Positions 43,812-52,922 of a stretch of 64,000 nt of DNA are shown here, piece after piece. Every line of letters starts with the position of its first letter. Positions within the stretch are counted from its first letter, which is position 1. The notes beneath the pieces were generated by a model. The model saw only the letters and a program-made list of their open reading frames with translations. It was not told the DNA's origin and did no database searches. The stretch covers positions 1 to 64,000 of the forward strand of contig JAWKWA010000001.1 of NCBI GenBank assembly GCA_041397765.1. Reading direction: 5' to 3'. This DNA comes from JAWKWA01 sp041397765. GTDB lineage: Bacteria; Pseudomonadota; Alphaproteobacteria; Rhizobiales; Hyphomicrobiaceae. The position numbers and the translations under genes are program-made.

Positions 43812-44825
43812 TCAGCCCTCCTCCCCGTCCTGGTCGGCGCGACCGTCGCTGCGCCCGTCCTTCAGCGCGATGGCGATCTCATAGACGCGATTGCGCTGAA
43901 CGGCGAGGTCGCCCGTCACCTGGCGGACGGCGTCGCGCAGCGTCGCGCCACGCGCGAAGGCCGCGCCAAGGGCCTGGCGGATCTCCTCCGCTCCGGCACC
44001 CGCCGCCTCACCGGCACCGACGAGGATCACGCATTCGCCCTTCACCTCCTGGCCGTTGATAGCGGTGGCGAGCTCCGACAGCGGGCCGCGACGTACCTCC
44101 TCGTGGATCTTGGTCAGTTCGCGGGCGAGCGCCGCCGGCCGGCTGGCGCCGAGCAGCTCGGCGAGGTCGGCGAGCGTCTCAGCGATGCGCGAGGGTGCCT
44201 CGTAGAAGATGAGCGTCGCAGACTGCGCGGCGAGGGCCTTGATGCGCTCACGCCGCGCCCCCTGCCTTGCCGGCAGGAAGCCGGCGAACAGGAACTCGTC
44301 GGTCGGCAGGCCGGCGAGCGTCAGCGCGGCGAGCGCCGCCGAGGGACCGGGCAGCGTCCAGACGGCGAGCCCGGCCGCGGCCGCCTCGCGCACCAGCTTG
44401 AAGCCCGGATCGGAGACCAGCGGCGTGCCGGCATCCGAGACGAGCGCGATGCGGGCACCGCGGCCGAGCTCGGCGATGAGGCGAGGCCGCTCGCGCTCGG
44501 CATTGTGCTCGTGATAGGGGCGCATGGGCCGGTCGATGCCGTAGCGCTCGAGCAGGCGGCGGGTATGGCGGGTGTCCTCGCAACAGACGAGGTCGGCGCG
44601 GGCGAGCGTGGCAAGCGCCCGGATGGTCACGTCGCCCAGATTGCCGATGGGCGTCGCGACGATGTGGAGGCCGGATGCGAGCGGGGTCTCGGCGAGGCCG
44701 AGTGCCTGGCGATGGATGGCGGCGGCGAGCCGCTCGGCCGCCTCGCGCCGCCCGCCCGCCTCGGGGGATGCACCGCCGGCCGGCGTGCCAGCGCGCTTTC
44801 CATCGGGCTCGTCGGCGGCTGTCAC
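43812..44825 (-). CDS. rsmI: 16S rRNA 2'-O-methyltransferase RsmI
   Basis: Methylates C1402 of 16S rRNA with S-adenosylmethionine. The family signature LHIVATPIGNLGDVTIRALA is present, followed by DLVCCEDTRHTRRLLERYGI, PYHEHNAERE, LVSDAGTPLVSDPGFKLVRE and LPTDEFLFAGFLPA. Length of 337 residues includes a roughly 50-residue polar N-terminal extension. The start overlaps the hemW stop by 4 nt (ATGA). Confidence 0.95.
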   Translation of the reverse strand: MTAADEPDGKRAGTPAGGASPEAGGRREAAERLAAAIHRQALGLAETPLASGLHIVATPIGNLGDVTIRALATLARADLVCCEDTRHTRRLLERYGIDRPMRPYHEHNAERERPRLIAELGRGARIALVSDAGTPLVSDPGFKLVREAAAAGLAVWTLPGPSAALAALTLAGLPTDEFLFAGFLPARQGARRERIKALAAQSATLIFYEAPSRIAETLADLAELLGASRPAALARELTKIHEEVRRGPLSELATAINGQEVKGECVILVGAGEAAGAGAEEIRQALGAAFARGATLRDAVRQVTGDLAVQRNRVYEIAIALKDGRSDGRADQDGEEG

Positions 44826-46072
44826 GCGGGGCCTCCTCGTCCGACGCCCGGGCGAGCCGAGGCCGGATCCGGCACGGCCGGCCGGAGCGCGCTCGACAGC
44901 TCCAGCACGAGGCGGTTCAAAACCATGCGGCCGTCGCGGGTGGCGCGGACGATGCAGCCGCCGGCATCGGCCGCGAGCAGGCCTGCCGCCGCGAAGGGGG
45001 CGAGGGCGGCTGCCGGGAGTTCGTGACCGGTCGTCGCGCGCAGCCGGTCGAGATCGAGGCCCTCGGCGATCCTGAGGCCCATCAGCAGCATCTCGTCGGC
45101 CATGGCGGCGGGATCGAGCACCTCGTCCTCGACGATGCCGTGGCCGTCGCGCTCAACGGCCGCGAGCCAGGTCTCGGGGTGGCGCTCGGTGCGCAGCGCG
45201 CGCCGCCGGCCGGCGACGTCGAGACGGCCATGGGCGCCGGGTCCGATGCCGGCATAGGTGCCATAGCGCCAGTAGAGCAGATTGTGGCGGCTCTCGTCGC
45301 CCGGGCGGGCATGGTTGGAGATCTCGTAGGCGGGAAGGCCGGCGGCATCGCACAGATCGCCGGTAAGCGCATAGAAATCATGGGCGAGATCGCCGTCCGG
45401 CACTGCGAGCCTGCCCGAGGCATGGAGCGCGGCGAAGGGCGTGCCGTCCTCGATGGTGAGCTGGTAGAGCGAGAGATGGCCCGGCCCCAGCGCCAGCGCC
45501 TCGCCGAGCTCGTGCTGCCATTGCCGAAGCGTCTGGCGGGGGCGCGCGTAGATGAGGTCGAAGGAGACGCGGGGAAAGGTCGCAAAGGCGATGTCGAGGG
45601 CGCGGCGTGCCTCGGCGACATCGTGAATGCGGCCGAGCGATTTCAGATCGGCATCGTTCAACGCCTGGACGCCGAGCGAGACGCGATTGACGCCGGCCGA
45701 GCGGTAGCCGACGAAGCGCGTCGCCTCGACGCTGCCGGGATTGGCCTCGAGCGTGATCTCGGCATCGGCCGCGATGGTCCAGTGACGGGCGATGGCGCCA
45801 AGGATGCCCGCGACGGTGCGCGGTGACATCAGGGACGGCGTGCCCCCGCCGAAGAAGATGCTCGCGACCGCCGATCCCGGCTGGAGCCGTGCCATTTGCG
45901 CGATCTCGGCCTCGTAGGCGGCGAGGAAGCGCGCCTCGTCGACACCGCCGTGGCGGACATGGCTGTTGAAGTCGCAGTAGGGACATTTGGCGGCACAGAA
46001 CGGCCAATGCACATAGACCCCGAAGCCCGGAGCGGTCGCGGCCGGCCTCGTGCGGGATTGGCCCGAGGTCAT
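44822..46072 (-). CDS. hemW: HemW, radical SAM haem chaperone (coproporphyrinogen oxidase-like)
   Basis: Radical SAM protein of 416 residues. The cluster motif is Cys26-X3-Cys30-X2-Cys33 in WPFCAAKCPYCDFNSHV, followed by SIFFGGGTPSLM and the HemW block VNRVSLGVQALNDADLKSLG. C-terminal HemN-type domain with EISNHARPGDESRHNLLYW and YAGIGPGAHGRL. HemW inserts or carries haem; it is not a proven HemN. It overlaps the rdgB stop by 4 nt and the rsmI start by 4 nt, showing a compact operon. Confidence 0.94.
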   Translation of the reverse strand: MTSGQSRTRPAATAPGFGVYVHWPFCAAKCPYCDFNSHVRHGGVDEARFLAAYEAEIAQMARLQPGSAVASIFFGGGTPSLMSPRTVAGILGAIARHWTIAADAEITLEANPGSVEATRFVGYRSAGVNRVSLGVQALNDADLKSLGRIHDVAEARRALDIAFATFPRVSFDLIYARPRQTLRQWQHELGEALALGPGHLSLYQLTIEDGTPFAALHASGRLAVPDGDLAHDFYALTGDLCDAAGLPAYEISNHARPGDESRHNLLYWRYGTYAGIGPGAHGRLDVAGRRRALRTERHPETWLAAVERDGHGIVEDEVLDPAAMADEMLLMGLRIAEGLDLDRLRATTGHELPAAALAPFAAAGLLAADAGGCIVRATRDGRMVLNRLVLELSSALRPAVPDPASARPGVGRGGPA

Positions 46073-46683
46073 CGCCGGAGCGCCTCGAGGAGGAGACGGA
46101 ACGCCGCGGCACGGTGCGACATGGCGTGCTTCCGCTCCGGCGCCATCTCACCGAAGGTGATGTCGTGCCCGTCCGGCACGAAGACAGGATCGTAGCCGAA
46201 GCCGTTCGAGCCACGGGGCGGCCATACCAGGTGGCCGAACACGCGCCCCTCGAAGACCTCGGACGCCCCGGCGGGACGGGCGAGGGCGAGCGCGCAGGTG
46301 AAATTGGCGCGGCGGTCGGCGGGCGCGGTTGCGCCTTTCGCCTGCAATTCCTCCTCGACGCGGGCCATGGCGCTGGCGAAGTCCTTTCCCGGCCCCGCCC
46401 AGCGCGCCGAATAGATGCCGGGGGCTCCGCCGAGCGCCGCGACCTCGAGGCCGCTGTCGTCGGCCAATGCCGCAAAGCCTGACGCCATGGTCGCCGCCTC
46501 GGCCTTCAGCCGCGCGTTGCCGGCGAAGGTCGGCTCGGTCTCGTCGGGCTCGGCAAGGCCGAGGGCGCCCGCCGAAACGACGTCGAGACCAAGCGGTGCG
46601 AGCAACTCGGCGATCTCGCGAACCTTGCCCTGATTGTGGCTGGCGACGACGAGACGCTCGCCCGGCCGCAGCGTCAGCGTCAT
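46069..46683 (-). CDS. rdgB: dITP/XTP pyrophosphatase (RdgB/HAM1)
   Basis: Removes non-canonical purine triphosphates from the nucleotide pool (204 residues). LVVASHNQGKVREIAELLAP at the N-terminus, TFAGNARLKAEAA, ALADDSGLEVAALGGAPGIY with SARWAGPGKDFA, and C-terminal GSNGFGYDPVFVPDG plus SHRAAAF. All catalytic and purine-binding blocks are present. Its ATG overlaps the VOC gene stop by 4 nt, and it overlaps hemW by 4 nt. Confidence 0.95.
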   Translation of the reverse strand: MTLTLRPGERLVVASHNQGKVREIAELLAPLGLDVVSAGALGLAEPDETEPTFAGNARLKAEAATMASGFAALADDSGLEVAALGGAPGIYSARWAGPGKDFASAMARVEEELQAKGATAPADRRANFTCALALARPAGASEVFEGRVFGHLVWPPRGSNGFGYDPVFVPDGHDITFGEMAPERKHAMSHRAAAFRLLLEALRR

Positions 46684-47111
46684 TCCCGAAGCCCCCAGAT
46701 GCGCGGCTCGGCGAATTCGAGGGAGTTGCCGGCCGGATCGCGGAAATAGATCGAGCGGCCACCGCCCGGCCATTCGAAGTCGGATTCGATGGCGACGCCA
46801 TGGGCCTCGAGACGGGCCCGCCAGGCGTCGATCTCCTCGGCCGAGGCGGGGAAGCAGAGGTGGCCGGGGCCGTGGCCGCCATGGGGCGGCACCGGCAGCC
46901 TGCCGGGGGCGGGCGGGACGGACGTGACCGAGGGATCGAAGATCAGCAGCATCTGGCGCTCGAGCCGGAAGAACACCTGGCGGCCGTCGTGGCGGGCATA
47001 GACGGTGAGCCCCAGCACGTCGCGGTAGAAGGCCTCGGCGGCGGCGAGATCGTCGGCATAGAGCACGGTCTCGAGCACACCCGCCGGCGGTCGCGGCGCG
47101 GAAACGGTCAC
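46680..47111 (-). CDS. VOC family (glyoxalase/dioxygenase fold) protein
   Basis: A single VOC-fold protein of 143 residues with LETVLYADDLAAAEAFYRDV followed by LGLTVYARHDGRQVFF at the start, HGGHGPGHLCFPASAEEID in the middle and GRSIYFRDPAGNSLEFAEP at the end. The last two contain the His and Glu positions used as metal ligands in the family. Reaction unknown. Start and stop overlap the neighbours by 4 nt each, so it is translated with the first DUF1330 gene and rdgB. Confidence 0.88.
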   Translation of the reverse strand: MTVSAPRPPAGVLETVLYADDLAAAEAFYRDVLGLTVYARHDGRQVFFRLERQMLLIFDPSVTSVPPAPGRLPVPPHGGHGPGHLCFPASAEEIDAWRARLEAHGVAIESDFEWPGGGRSIYFRDPAGNSLEFAEPRIWGLRE

Positions 47112-47398
47112 GGCACGCCCTCGACGATGATCGCCTCACCCTCGGAGGCGGCAAGACGAAGCTTCAGCGCCGCCTGGTAGTCCGGCGAGTGGTAACAGGC
47201 ACGGGCCGCCTCCATCGAGGGGAACTCGATGACGACGTGACGGGCGCGTGCCGCTCCCTCGAGGGCATCGAAGGCGCCGCCGCGGACGATGAACCGGCCG
47301 CCATGGCGAGCGAAGACGTCGCCCTGGGCGGCGATATAGGCGGGATAGGCGGCCGGGTCGGTGATGTCGAGATGGACGATCCAATAGGCCTTGGGCAT
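47108..47398 (-). CDS. DUF1330 domain protein (copy 1)
   Basis: A 96-residue stand-alone DUF1330 (dimeric alpha/beta-barrel) protein: MPKAYWIVHLDITDPAAYPA, GGRFIVRGGAFDALEG, VIEFPSMEAARACYHSPDYQ. The second of two near-adjacent ATGs was taken because AAGGAG abuts the first and lies 6 nt before the second, and because its paralogue begins with the same MPKAYWI. Overlaps the VOC gene by 4 nt. Function unknown. Confidence 0.88.
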   Translation of the reverse strand: MPKAYWIVHLDITDPAAYPAYIAAQGDVFARHGGRFIVRGGAFDALEGAARARHVVIEFPSMEAARACYHSPDYQAALKLRLAASEGEAIIVEGVP

Positions 47399-47449
47399 CG
47401 ACATCTCCTTGGCTGTCGCCCCTCGCGGCGGGCGGCGCAGGGGAGATGG

Positions 47450-47737
47450 TCACACGCCTTCGACGATCACGATCTCGGCGGTTCCCGCGCCTTGCCGCTT
47501 CTGCCGGGCGTGCTGGTACTCCGGCGAATTGTAGCACGCGACGGCGGCCTCGTAGCTGTCGAACTCGATCACGACATTGCGCGGACGGCCCTCGCCCTCC
47601 ATCTGCTCGGCGCGGCCACCGCGAGCGAGGATACGCGCCCCGAACTTGCGGAAGGCCTCGGGGGCGAGGTCGGCATAGCCCTTGTAGCGGTCGGGGTCGG
47701 TGACGGTGACGCGGGCGATCCAGTAGGCCTTGGGCAT
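47450..47737 (-). CDS. DUF1330 domain protein (copy 2)
   Basis: A 95-residue DUF1330 protein, paralogous to the next gene: MPKAYWIARVTVTDPDRYKG, FGARILARGGRAEQMEGEGR, VIEFDSYEAAVACYNSPEYQ and the same terminal VIVEGV. GAGGAT lies 6 nt before the ATG. The two copies share layout and many residues but are clearly diverged. It lies between the alcohol dehydrogenase (86 nt) and copy 1 (51 nt). Confidence 0.87.
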   Translation of the reverse strand: MPKAYWIARVTVTDPDRYKGYADLAPEAFRKFGARILARGGRAEQMEGEGRPRNVVIEFDSYEAAVACYNSPEYQHARQKRQGAGTAEIVIVEGV

Positions 47738-47823
47738 CGGCAGATCCTCGGGCATTTGCTGTGGTGCCCCCGGCCGCGGGCGATGAACCAGGCGGCCGGG
47801 GGTTGCAGGGGCGCGGCGGCGGC

Positions 47824-48891
47824 TCAGCGGATGGCGAGCACGACGCGGCCGGTGATGCCGCCCTTCCTCATGCGCTCGAGGATGGCATTGGCGTTGGCGA
47901 GCGGCTCCTTCTCGATGCGCGGCCGGATGAGACCCCGGGCCGCGAAGTCGACGGCCTCGGCGAGGTCGGCGCGGGTGCCGACATTGGAGCCCTTGATCGA
48001 CAGCTCGGCATTGACGATGGCCGAGATCGAGGCGCGGATGATGTCCTTGTCGCCGCCGGGCAGGCCGATGAAGGCGACCGAGCCGCCGGGCCTCAGCACC
48101 GTCATCGACTGCTCGAAGGCCTTGGGCGAGACCGCGGTGACGATGGCGGCATGGGCGCCGCCGGTCGCCTCCTGGATGGCGGCACCGGGGTCGGACGCGC
48201 GCGCATCGACGGCGAGCTCGGCACCGAGGCTGCTCGCCAGGGCGAGCTTGTCGTCGGCGATGTCGACGGCGGCGATCCTCAGCCCCATGGCGCGGGCATA
48301 TTGGATGGCGATGTGGCCGAGCCCGCCGACGCCGATGACCGTCACCCACTGGCCGGGCCGCACGCCGGTGCGCTTCAGGCCGCGATAGGTGGTGACGCCG
48401 GCGCACAATACCGGCGCGATCTCATAGAGATCGATGCTCGGGGCGAGATGGGCGGAGAAGGCGGCCGGTGCCACCATGTACTCGGCATAGCCGCCGGGCT
48501 TGGTGTAGCCGGTCGCCTCGGTGCGCTTGCAGATGGTCTCCATGCCGGCAAGGCAGAGATCGCAGGTGCCGCAGGACCAGAACATCCACGGCACGCCGAC
48601 CGGGTCGCCGACCTTGAAATCCGTCACCCCCTCGCCGAGCGCGGCGACATGGCCGGCGACCTCGTGGCCGGGAATGAGCGGCAGAACCGGCGGCGGGCTC
48701 CAGTCGCCGTCGACGGCATGGAGGTCGGAGTGGCAGACGCCGCAGGCCGTCACCTTGACGAGGATGTCGCCGGGACCGGGCCTCGGCACCGGCACGTCGC
48801 GGATCTGAAGCGGCGTGCGCAGCTCGCTCAACACCGCGGCTTTCATGGTGTCAGGAATCGTGGCGCTCCCGGCATTTGCTGCTGCTGCCAT
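47824..48891 (-). CDS. Zinc-dependent alcohol dehydrogenase, AdhP/AdhA type
   Basis: NAD-dependent zinc ADH of 355 residues. Catalytic zinc ligands Cys in ACGVCHSDLHAVDGDW and His in IPGHEVAGHV, the structural zinc cysteines in WSCGTCDLCLAGMETICK, the cofactor motif GVGGLGHIAIQYA, and a normal C-terminus. An open frame extends upstream without similarity. GGGAG lies about 11 nt before this ATG; a downstream Met (TMKAAVLSE) is an alternative. First gene of a minus-strand run leading to DUF1330, VOC and rdgB. Confidence 0.93.
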   Translation of the reverse strand: MAAAANAGSATIPDTMKAAVLSELRTPLQIRDVPVPRPGPGDILVKVTACGVCHSDLHAVDGDWSPPPVLPLIPGHEVAGHVAALGEGVTDFKVGDPVGVPWMFWSCGTCDLCLAGMETICKRTEATGYTKPGGYAEYMVAPAAFSAHLAPSIDLYEIAPVLCAGVTTYRGLKRTGVRPGQWVTVIGVGGLGHIAIQYARAMGLRIAAVDIADDKLALASSLGAELAVDARASDPGAAIQEATGGAHAAIVTAVSPKAFEQSMTVLRPGGSVAFIGLPGGDKDIIRASISAIVNAELSIKGSNVGTRADLAEAVDFAARGLIRPRIEKEPLANANAILERMRKGGITGRVVLAIR

Positions 48892-49217
48892 ATGCGGACG
48901 GTCTCCCTCATTCTCGGTCGTGACACGGAACCCGGGGGGCTCGAGGCCGGATGGGCTCTGGACCAGGGCGAAGAGGGCACGGATCGCCCTTCGCCTTGTC
49001 CCTTCCAAGCCGCACGGCGGACCGACGGTCCGGTCCGCCCCCCAAACAGGTGGTCGGGCGGACGTTGGCGCAGACGAGACCGGATTGCAACGTGGGCGCG
49101 CGCATGGCTCGGTTTCGGCGGCGCCAGCCGCCTTCACCACGCCAGCCGCCGACCGCTTGCCAACGCCGAGGCGTCAGCGTTCAATGCGAGCCTCCAGGAT
49201 GGGAAAAGGGCACAACA

Positions 49218-49826
49218 ATGATCAGGCTCTATGACATCGAGCGGTCGGGCAATTGCTACAAGGCCCGGCTGATGCTTTCGTTGCTTGGATTGAAACACGA
49301 GATCGTGCCCGTCGACACGGCATCGGGCGCGCACAAGGCGCCCGACTTCCTGGAGATGAACCCGCTCGGCAACCTGCCGGTCATCGACGACAACGGCGTC
49401 ATCATCCGCGATTCGGCGGCGATCCTCGTCTATCTCGGCTCCAAATACGGCCAGGGCAAGTGGTACCCCAAGAGCCCCAAGGCGATCGGCAAGGTGCAGC
49501 AGTGGCTGGCGCTGTCGACCAACGAGATCTTCCACGGCCTCGCCATCACGCGCGCCATCCGCCTCGGTTTCCGCCAGGGTGACGCTGCGGCGCTCGAGCC
49601 GATCGGCTGGAAGGCGCTCGATGCGCTGGAAAGCCGGCTCAAGGTCGACGAGTGGCTGGTGGCGGGCAAGCCTTCGGTCGCCGACATCGCCTGCTTTCCC
49701 TACGCGGCCATGGCACCTCAGGGCGGGATGGCGCTCGACAAGCATCTCGGCATCCGCAAATGGATCCGCCGCATCGAGAACCTGGAGGGTTTCACCCCGC
49801 TGCCATCACCGCCGCGCAAGTCTTGA
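49218..49826 (+). CDS. Glutathione S-transferase family protein
   Basis: A cytosolic GST-fold protein of 202 residues. N-terminal thioredoxin-like half: MIRLYDIERSGNCYKARLML, LEMNPLGNLPVIDDNGVII with the cis-Pro, and RDSAAILVYLGSKYG. C-terminal helical half with LVAGKPSVADIACFPYAAMA, the N-capping motif (SVADI). Class and substrate are not assignable by eye. Divergent from the alcohol dehydrogenase; followed by a 274-nt spacer with direct repeats. Confidence 0.9.
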   Translation: MIRLYDIERSGNCYKARLMLSLLGLKHEIVPVDTASGAHKAPDFLEMNPLGNLPVIDDNGVIIRDSAAILVYLGSKYGQGKWYPKSPKAIGKVQQWLALSTNEIFHGLAITRAIRLGFRQGDAAALEPIGWKALDALESRLKVDEWLVAGKPSVADIACFPYAAMAPQGGMALDKHLGIRKWIRRIENLEGFTPLPSPPRKS

Positions 49827-49911
49827 GCGAGGCCGATCAGGCGCGGGATTGGCGGCTTCAGAGACTGATTGACGCCCTCGGCGACGGCCCCCTGTCGGGG
49901 CCGCCTTCGAG

Positions 49912-50021
49912 CGATCAGGCTCTTCGCCCGCATCTCAGCCGATCAGGCTCGGTTCCTTGCTCGGGAGGCTGATTCACGGCTTCGATGCGCGCAGTCGCTC
50001 GCATCTCAGCCGATCAGGCTC
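49912..50021. repeat. Direct repeats between the GST and MFS genes
   Basis: CGCATCTCAGCCGATCAGGCTC occurs at 49929-49950 and again at 50000-50021. The inner CGATCAGGCTC also occurs at 49912-49922. The rest of the 274-nt spacer has no recognised feature. Confidence 0.6.
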
Positions 50022-50100
50022 CTCGGGCCACGCATGGGCGCTGCGCGCCGGCGCCCGGCCCTCTTGCCGGCCGGGCGGGGTGCAGGTACCGCTCTCGGCC

Positions 50101-51294
50101 ATGAACGACACGACGCCCCTGGCCCCCACCACCAGCACCCTCTCGCGCAGGCACCGTTGGCAGAACCTCATCGCGGCCACGGCCTGCGTGACCGTGTTCG
50201 GCTTCGCGCTCGGCGAGATGTTCCCGCTGCTCTCGCTGATCATGGAGCGGGAAGGCGTCAGCCCCGAGGTGATCGGGATCAACAGCGCCATGCAGCCGAT
50301 CGGCATCCTGTTCGCGGGCTTCGTCATCCCGCCGGCCGTCAGGGCGTTCGGGGCGCGGCCGGTCGTGCTCGCCGCCGCCGTGCTCGCGGCGCTCATCGTG
50401 CTCACCTATCCCTTCGCGCCGATCTTCTGGGGATGGTTCGGGCTGCGGGTGCTGCACGGCCTTGCGGTTGCAACGCTCTTCTCGATCAGCGAGGCCTGGG
50501 TCGTGCAATATGCCGACGGGGCCTATCGCGGCCGCATCGTCGCGATCTACGGCAGCGTCCTCGCGGTCAGCTTCGGGCTCGGCCCGACCGTCATCTATCT
50601 CGCCGGCACCGAGGGCATCCTCGCCTTCGTGATCGGCTCGTGCGTCCTGCTGGCGGCGACGGTGCCGATCTTCTTCGTCAGGATCGAGCGGCCGAGCGAG
50701 GAGGAGGACCACGCCGCCTCGTTCTTCACCTTCGCACCCAAGGCGCCGGTGCTGCTCGCGGCCGTCGGCGTGTTCGCGGTGTTCGATGCCGCCTGCCTCG
50801 GCTTCCTGCCGGTCTATGGCGTCAAGAAGGGGCTCGGCGAGGAGACGGCGGCGATCCTCATATCCGCGCTCGCCTTCGGCAATGTGCTGCTGCAGCCGCC
50901 GATCGGCTGGCTGGCCGACCTCTATCCAAAGCGCACGATCATGGCGATCTGCGCGGTGCTCACGGCCGTGTTCTCGATGATCCTGCCCGAGACGGTCGGC
51001 ACGGTGTGGATGTGGGTGGTGCTCGTCATCATCGGCGCGACCTCGGTCGGCATCTACACGGTGGCGCTGGCCGAGCTCGGGGAACGGTTCCAGGGCGCCG
51101 ATCTGGTTGCGGGCACAGCCGCCATGTCGACGATGTGGGGCGGTGGGGCCCTCGTCGGCGCGCTGCTGACGGGCTGGGTGTTCGAGGCGTTCGGGCCGGA
51201 CGCCTTCCCGCGGGCGCTGTCGATCGTGCTGGCGAGCTTCCTCGTCGTGATGGCACTCAGGGCGCGGGCCAAGCGGCGGCGGGCGATGGCGTGA
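50101..51294 (+). CDS. MFS transporter
   Basis: Twelve-helix major-facilitator carrier of 397 residues in the inner membrane. Helices are evident from LIAATACVTVFGFALGEMFP through LSIVLASFLVVMALRARAK, with GWFGLRVLHGLAVATLFS, a central cytoplasmic loop RIERPSEEEDHAAS, and a loop 8-9 type motif GWLADLYPKRTI. It is most like YcaD/MFS members of unclear substrate. Preceded by direct repeats; convergent with the L,D-transpeptidase gene. Confidence 0.9.
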   Translation: MNDTTPLAPTTSTLSRRHRWQNLIAATACVTVFGFALGEMFPLLSLIMEREGVSPEVIGINSAMQPIGILFAGFVIPPAVRAFGARPVVLAAAVLAALIVLTYPFAPIFWGWFGLRVLHGLAVATLFSISEAWVVQYADGAYRGRIVAIYGSVLAVSFGLGPTVIYLAGTEGILAFVIGSCVLLAATVPIFFVRIERPSEEEDHAASFFTFAPKAPVLLAAVGVFAVFDAACLGFLPVYGVKKGLGEETAAILISALAFGNVLLQPPIGWLADLYPKRTIMAICAVLTAVFSMILPETVGTVWMWVVLVIIGATSVGIYTVALAELGERFQGADLVAGTAAMSTMWGGGALVGALLTGWVFEAFGPDAFPRALSIVLASFLVVMALRARAKRRRAMA

Positions 51295-51413
51295 GCGCCA
51301 GGCCGGATCTGGCTTGCCGGCCCCGTTGCGGGATGCGGCTCGATGGGGGCTCGATGGGCTGCCTCCGCCGCAATGGGGCAGATGGCCCGTGCCCCGGACG
51401 ACCCCTTGCAATG

Positions 51414-51449
51414 AGAAAAGGGCACCGGAACCGATCGGCCCCGATGCCC
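51414..51449 (-). terminator. L,D-transpeptidase gene terminator
   Basis: Thirteen-bp stem with some G-U pairs around a GATC loop (51420-51449). On the minus strand it is followed by TTTTCTCATT. It lies about 85 nt past the transpeptidase stop. Confidence 0.65.
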
Positions 51450-51534
51450 CTGATGCTTTTCAATAGTCAAAGCAAGTCCGGCCCTCGCGCGCCCGAGAGC
51501 GCACGCCGCACGCGTGCGGCGAGCCTCGTTGCGA

Positions 51535-52887
51535 TCAGCGCGTCAGCACGATGATGTCGGTGCCCTTGCCGGTCTCGTAGCTGATGCCGTTGTCGGAGAT
51601 CATCACGGTCGAGCCGGTGGTCAGCAGTTCGCTGATCCGGTTGACCGCATAGGGCGTCAGCGTGATGCGGTCGAGCGCCTCGCGCGCCGTCGACGCGTTC
51701 CCGGTCGCCACCTCGGGCGCCGAGTTGTCCTCGACCTTGACCTTCACCTTCACCCACTTGCCGTTCTTCTTGACCTTGCGGGTCACGTATTTGTCGGCCT
51801 TCTTCGCCTTCTTGTAGCTGCTCGGCACGGTGACGGCCATCCAGTCGACCTCGGTGCCGCCAGCCTTCAGCGCCGTCGCGGTGATGACATGGGTGCCGAT
51901 CGGGCGCGAGGGGTCGGCGATCGAGGCGGGGGCCTCGAACAGCGTGCGGCCGCCCTGGCGGACATAGACCTTCTTGTCCTTGCGGCTGACGAAGACGGTG
52001 ATGGCGCCCTTGCGCTCATAGCCGAGCTCGCCATCGATATCGGCCATGGTGAAGGGGGTCGCCAGCGTGTCGGGCACGGCATCGTCGAGTGATGCGACGG
52101 TGCTGGCGCTCGCCTTGACGACCGGCACCTCGCCGGCCGCGGCGGAAGCGGGCACGGGATCGGCGAGCACGTCGTTGCCGATCGGGCCGTCCTCGCGGTG
52201 ATTGGCGATGGCCGTCAGGTGCCAGTTGCGCTCGACCATGGCCGTGCGAGCCAGCGGCGGCAGCACCGCATAGGCGACGTCGGCCGGCACCGGGGCGGCC
52301 TTCTCGCGGTAGGTGAAGAGCGTGGGATGCGAGAAGGCGGTCGGAGCCGTGTCGTCACGGGTCACGATCACCCGGGCGCCGCGCTCGGTCATCTGGAAAA
52401 GGCGGCGGGAGAAATCGTAGGGCAGGCGGATGCAGCCGTGCGAGGCCGGATAGCCGGGCAGCGCGCCCGCGTGCATGGCGATCCCCGACCAGGTGATCCG
52501 CTGCATATAGGGCATCTCGGCATTGTAGAGATTGGAGACGTGATGCTTCTTCTTCTCGAGGATCGAGAAGACGCCCATCGGCGTGTCGAGACCCTTGCGA
52601 CCGCTCGAGATCGGCGCCGTGGCATAGGCCTTCATGTCGCTCCCGTAGAGGGTGATGCGCTGGCGGCCGAGCGAGACGACGATGTTGATCGGGCCATCGG
52701 GCAGCTTCGGCGTCACCACCTTCTCGACCTGGCCCGAGGAGGAGGCCTTCTTGCGCTTCTTCTTTTTCTTGGCGGCTTCCGCCGGATCGGCGACGCCCGC
52801 GAGCAAGGTCAGCAGCAGCCCGCCGACGATCCATTTTCTAGCATTCCATGCCGACGACGCCGACGACCCACGGCCTACGCACCACAT
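51535..52887 (-). CDS. L,D-transpeptidase (YkuD) with a second degenerate domain
   Basis: Periplasmic cell-wall cross-linking enzyme of 450 residues. An N-terminal hydrophobic signal (WIVGGLLLTLLAGVADPAEA) is followed by a Lys-rich linker. The YkuD domain has INIVVSLGRQRITLYGSDMK, His139 in IAMHAGALPGY, and SHGCIRLP (149-156) with catalytic Cys152. A second part (about 295-450) again reads like a YkuD domain, with ITVFVSRKDKKVYVRQGGRT and ISDNGISYETGKGTDIIVL, but has no SHGC motif. GGGGAA precedes the ATG; a possible promoter is at 52923-52952. Confidence 0.9.
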   Translation of the reverse strand: MWCVGRGSSASSAWNARKWIVGGLLLTLLAGVADPAEAAKKKKKRKKASSSGQVEKVVTPKLPDGPINIVVSLGRQRITLYGSDMKAYATAPISSGRKGLDTPMGVFSILEKKKHHVSNLYNAEMPYMQRITWSGIAMHAGALPGYPASHGCIRLPYDFSRRLFQMTERGARVIVTRDDTAPTAFSHPTLFTYREKAAPVPADVAYAVLPPLARTAMVERNWHLTAIANHREDGPIGNDVLADPVPASAAAGEVPVVKASASTVASLDDAVPDTLATPFTMADIDGELGYERKGAITVFVSRKDKKVYVRQGGRTLFEAPASIADPSRPIGTHVITATALKAGGTEVDWMAVTVPSSYKKAKKADKYVTRKVKKNGKWVKVKVKVEDNSAPEVATGNASTAREALDRITLTPYAVNRISELLTTGSTVMISDNGISYETGKGTDIIVLTR

Positions 52888-52922
52888 ACCAAGTTTCCCC
52901 AATTGGACAGAATTGCGACCAG

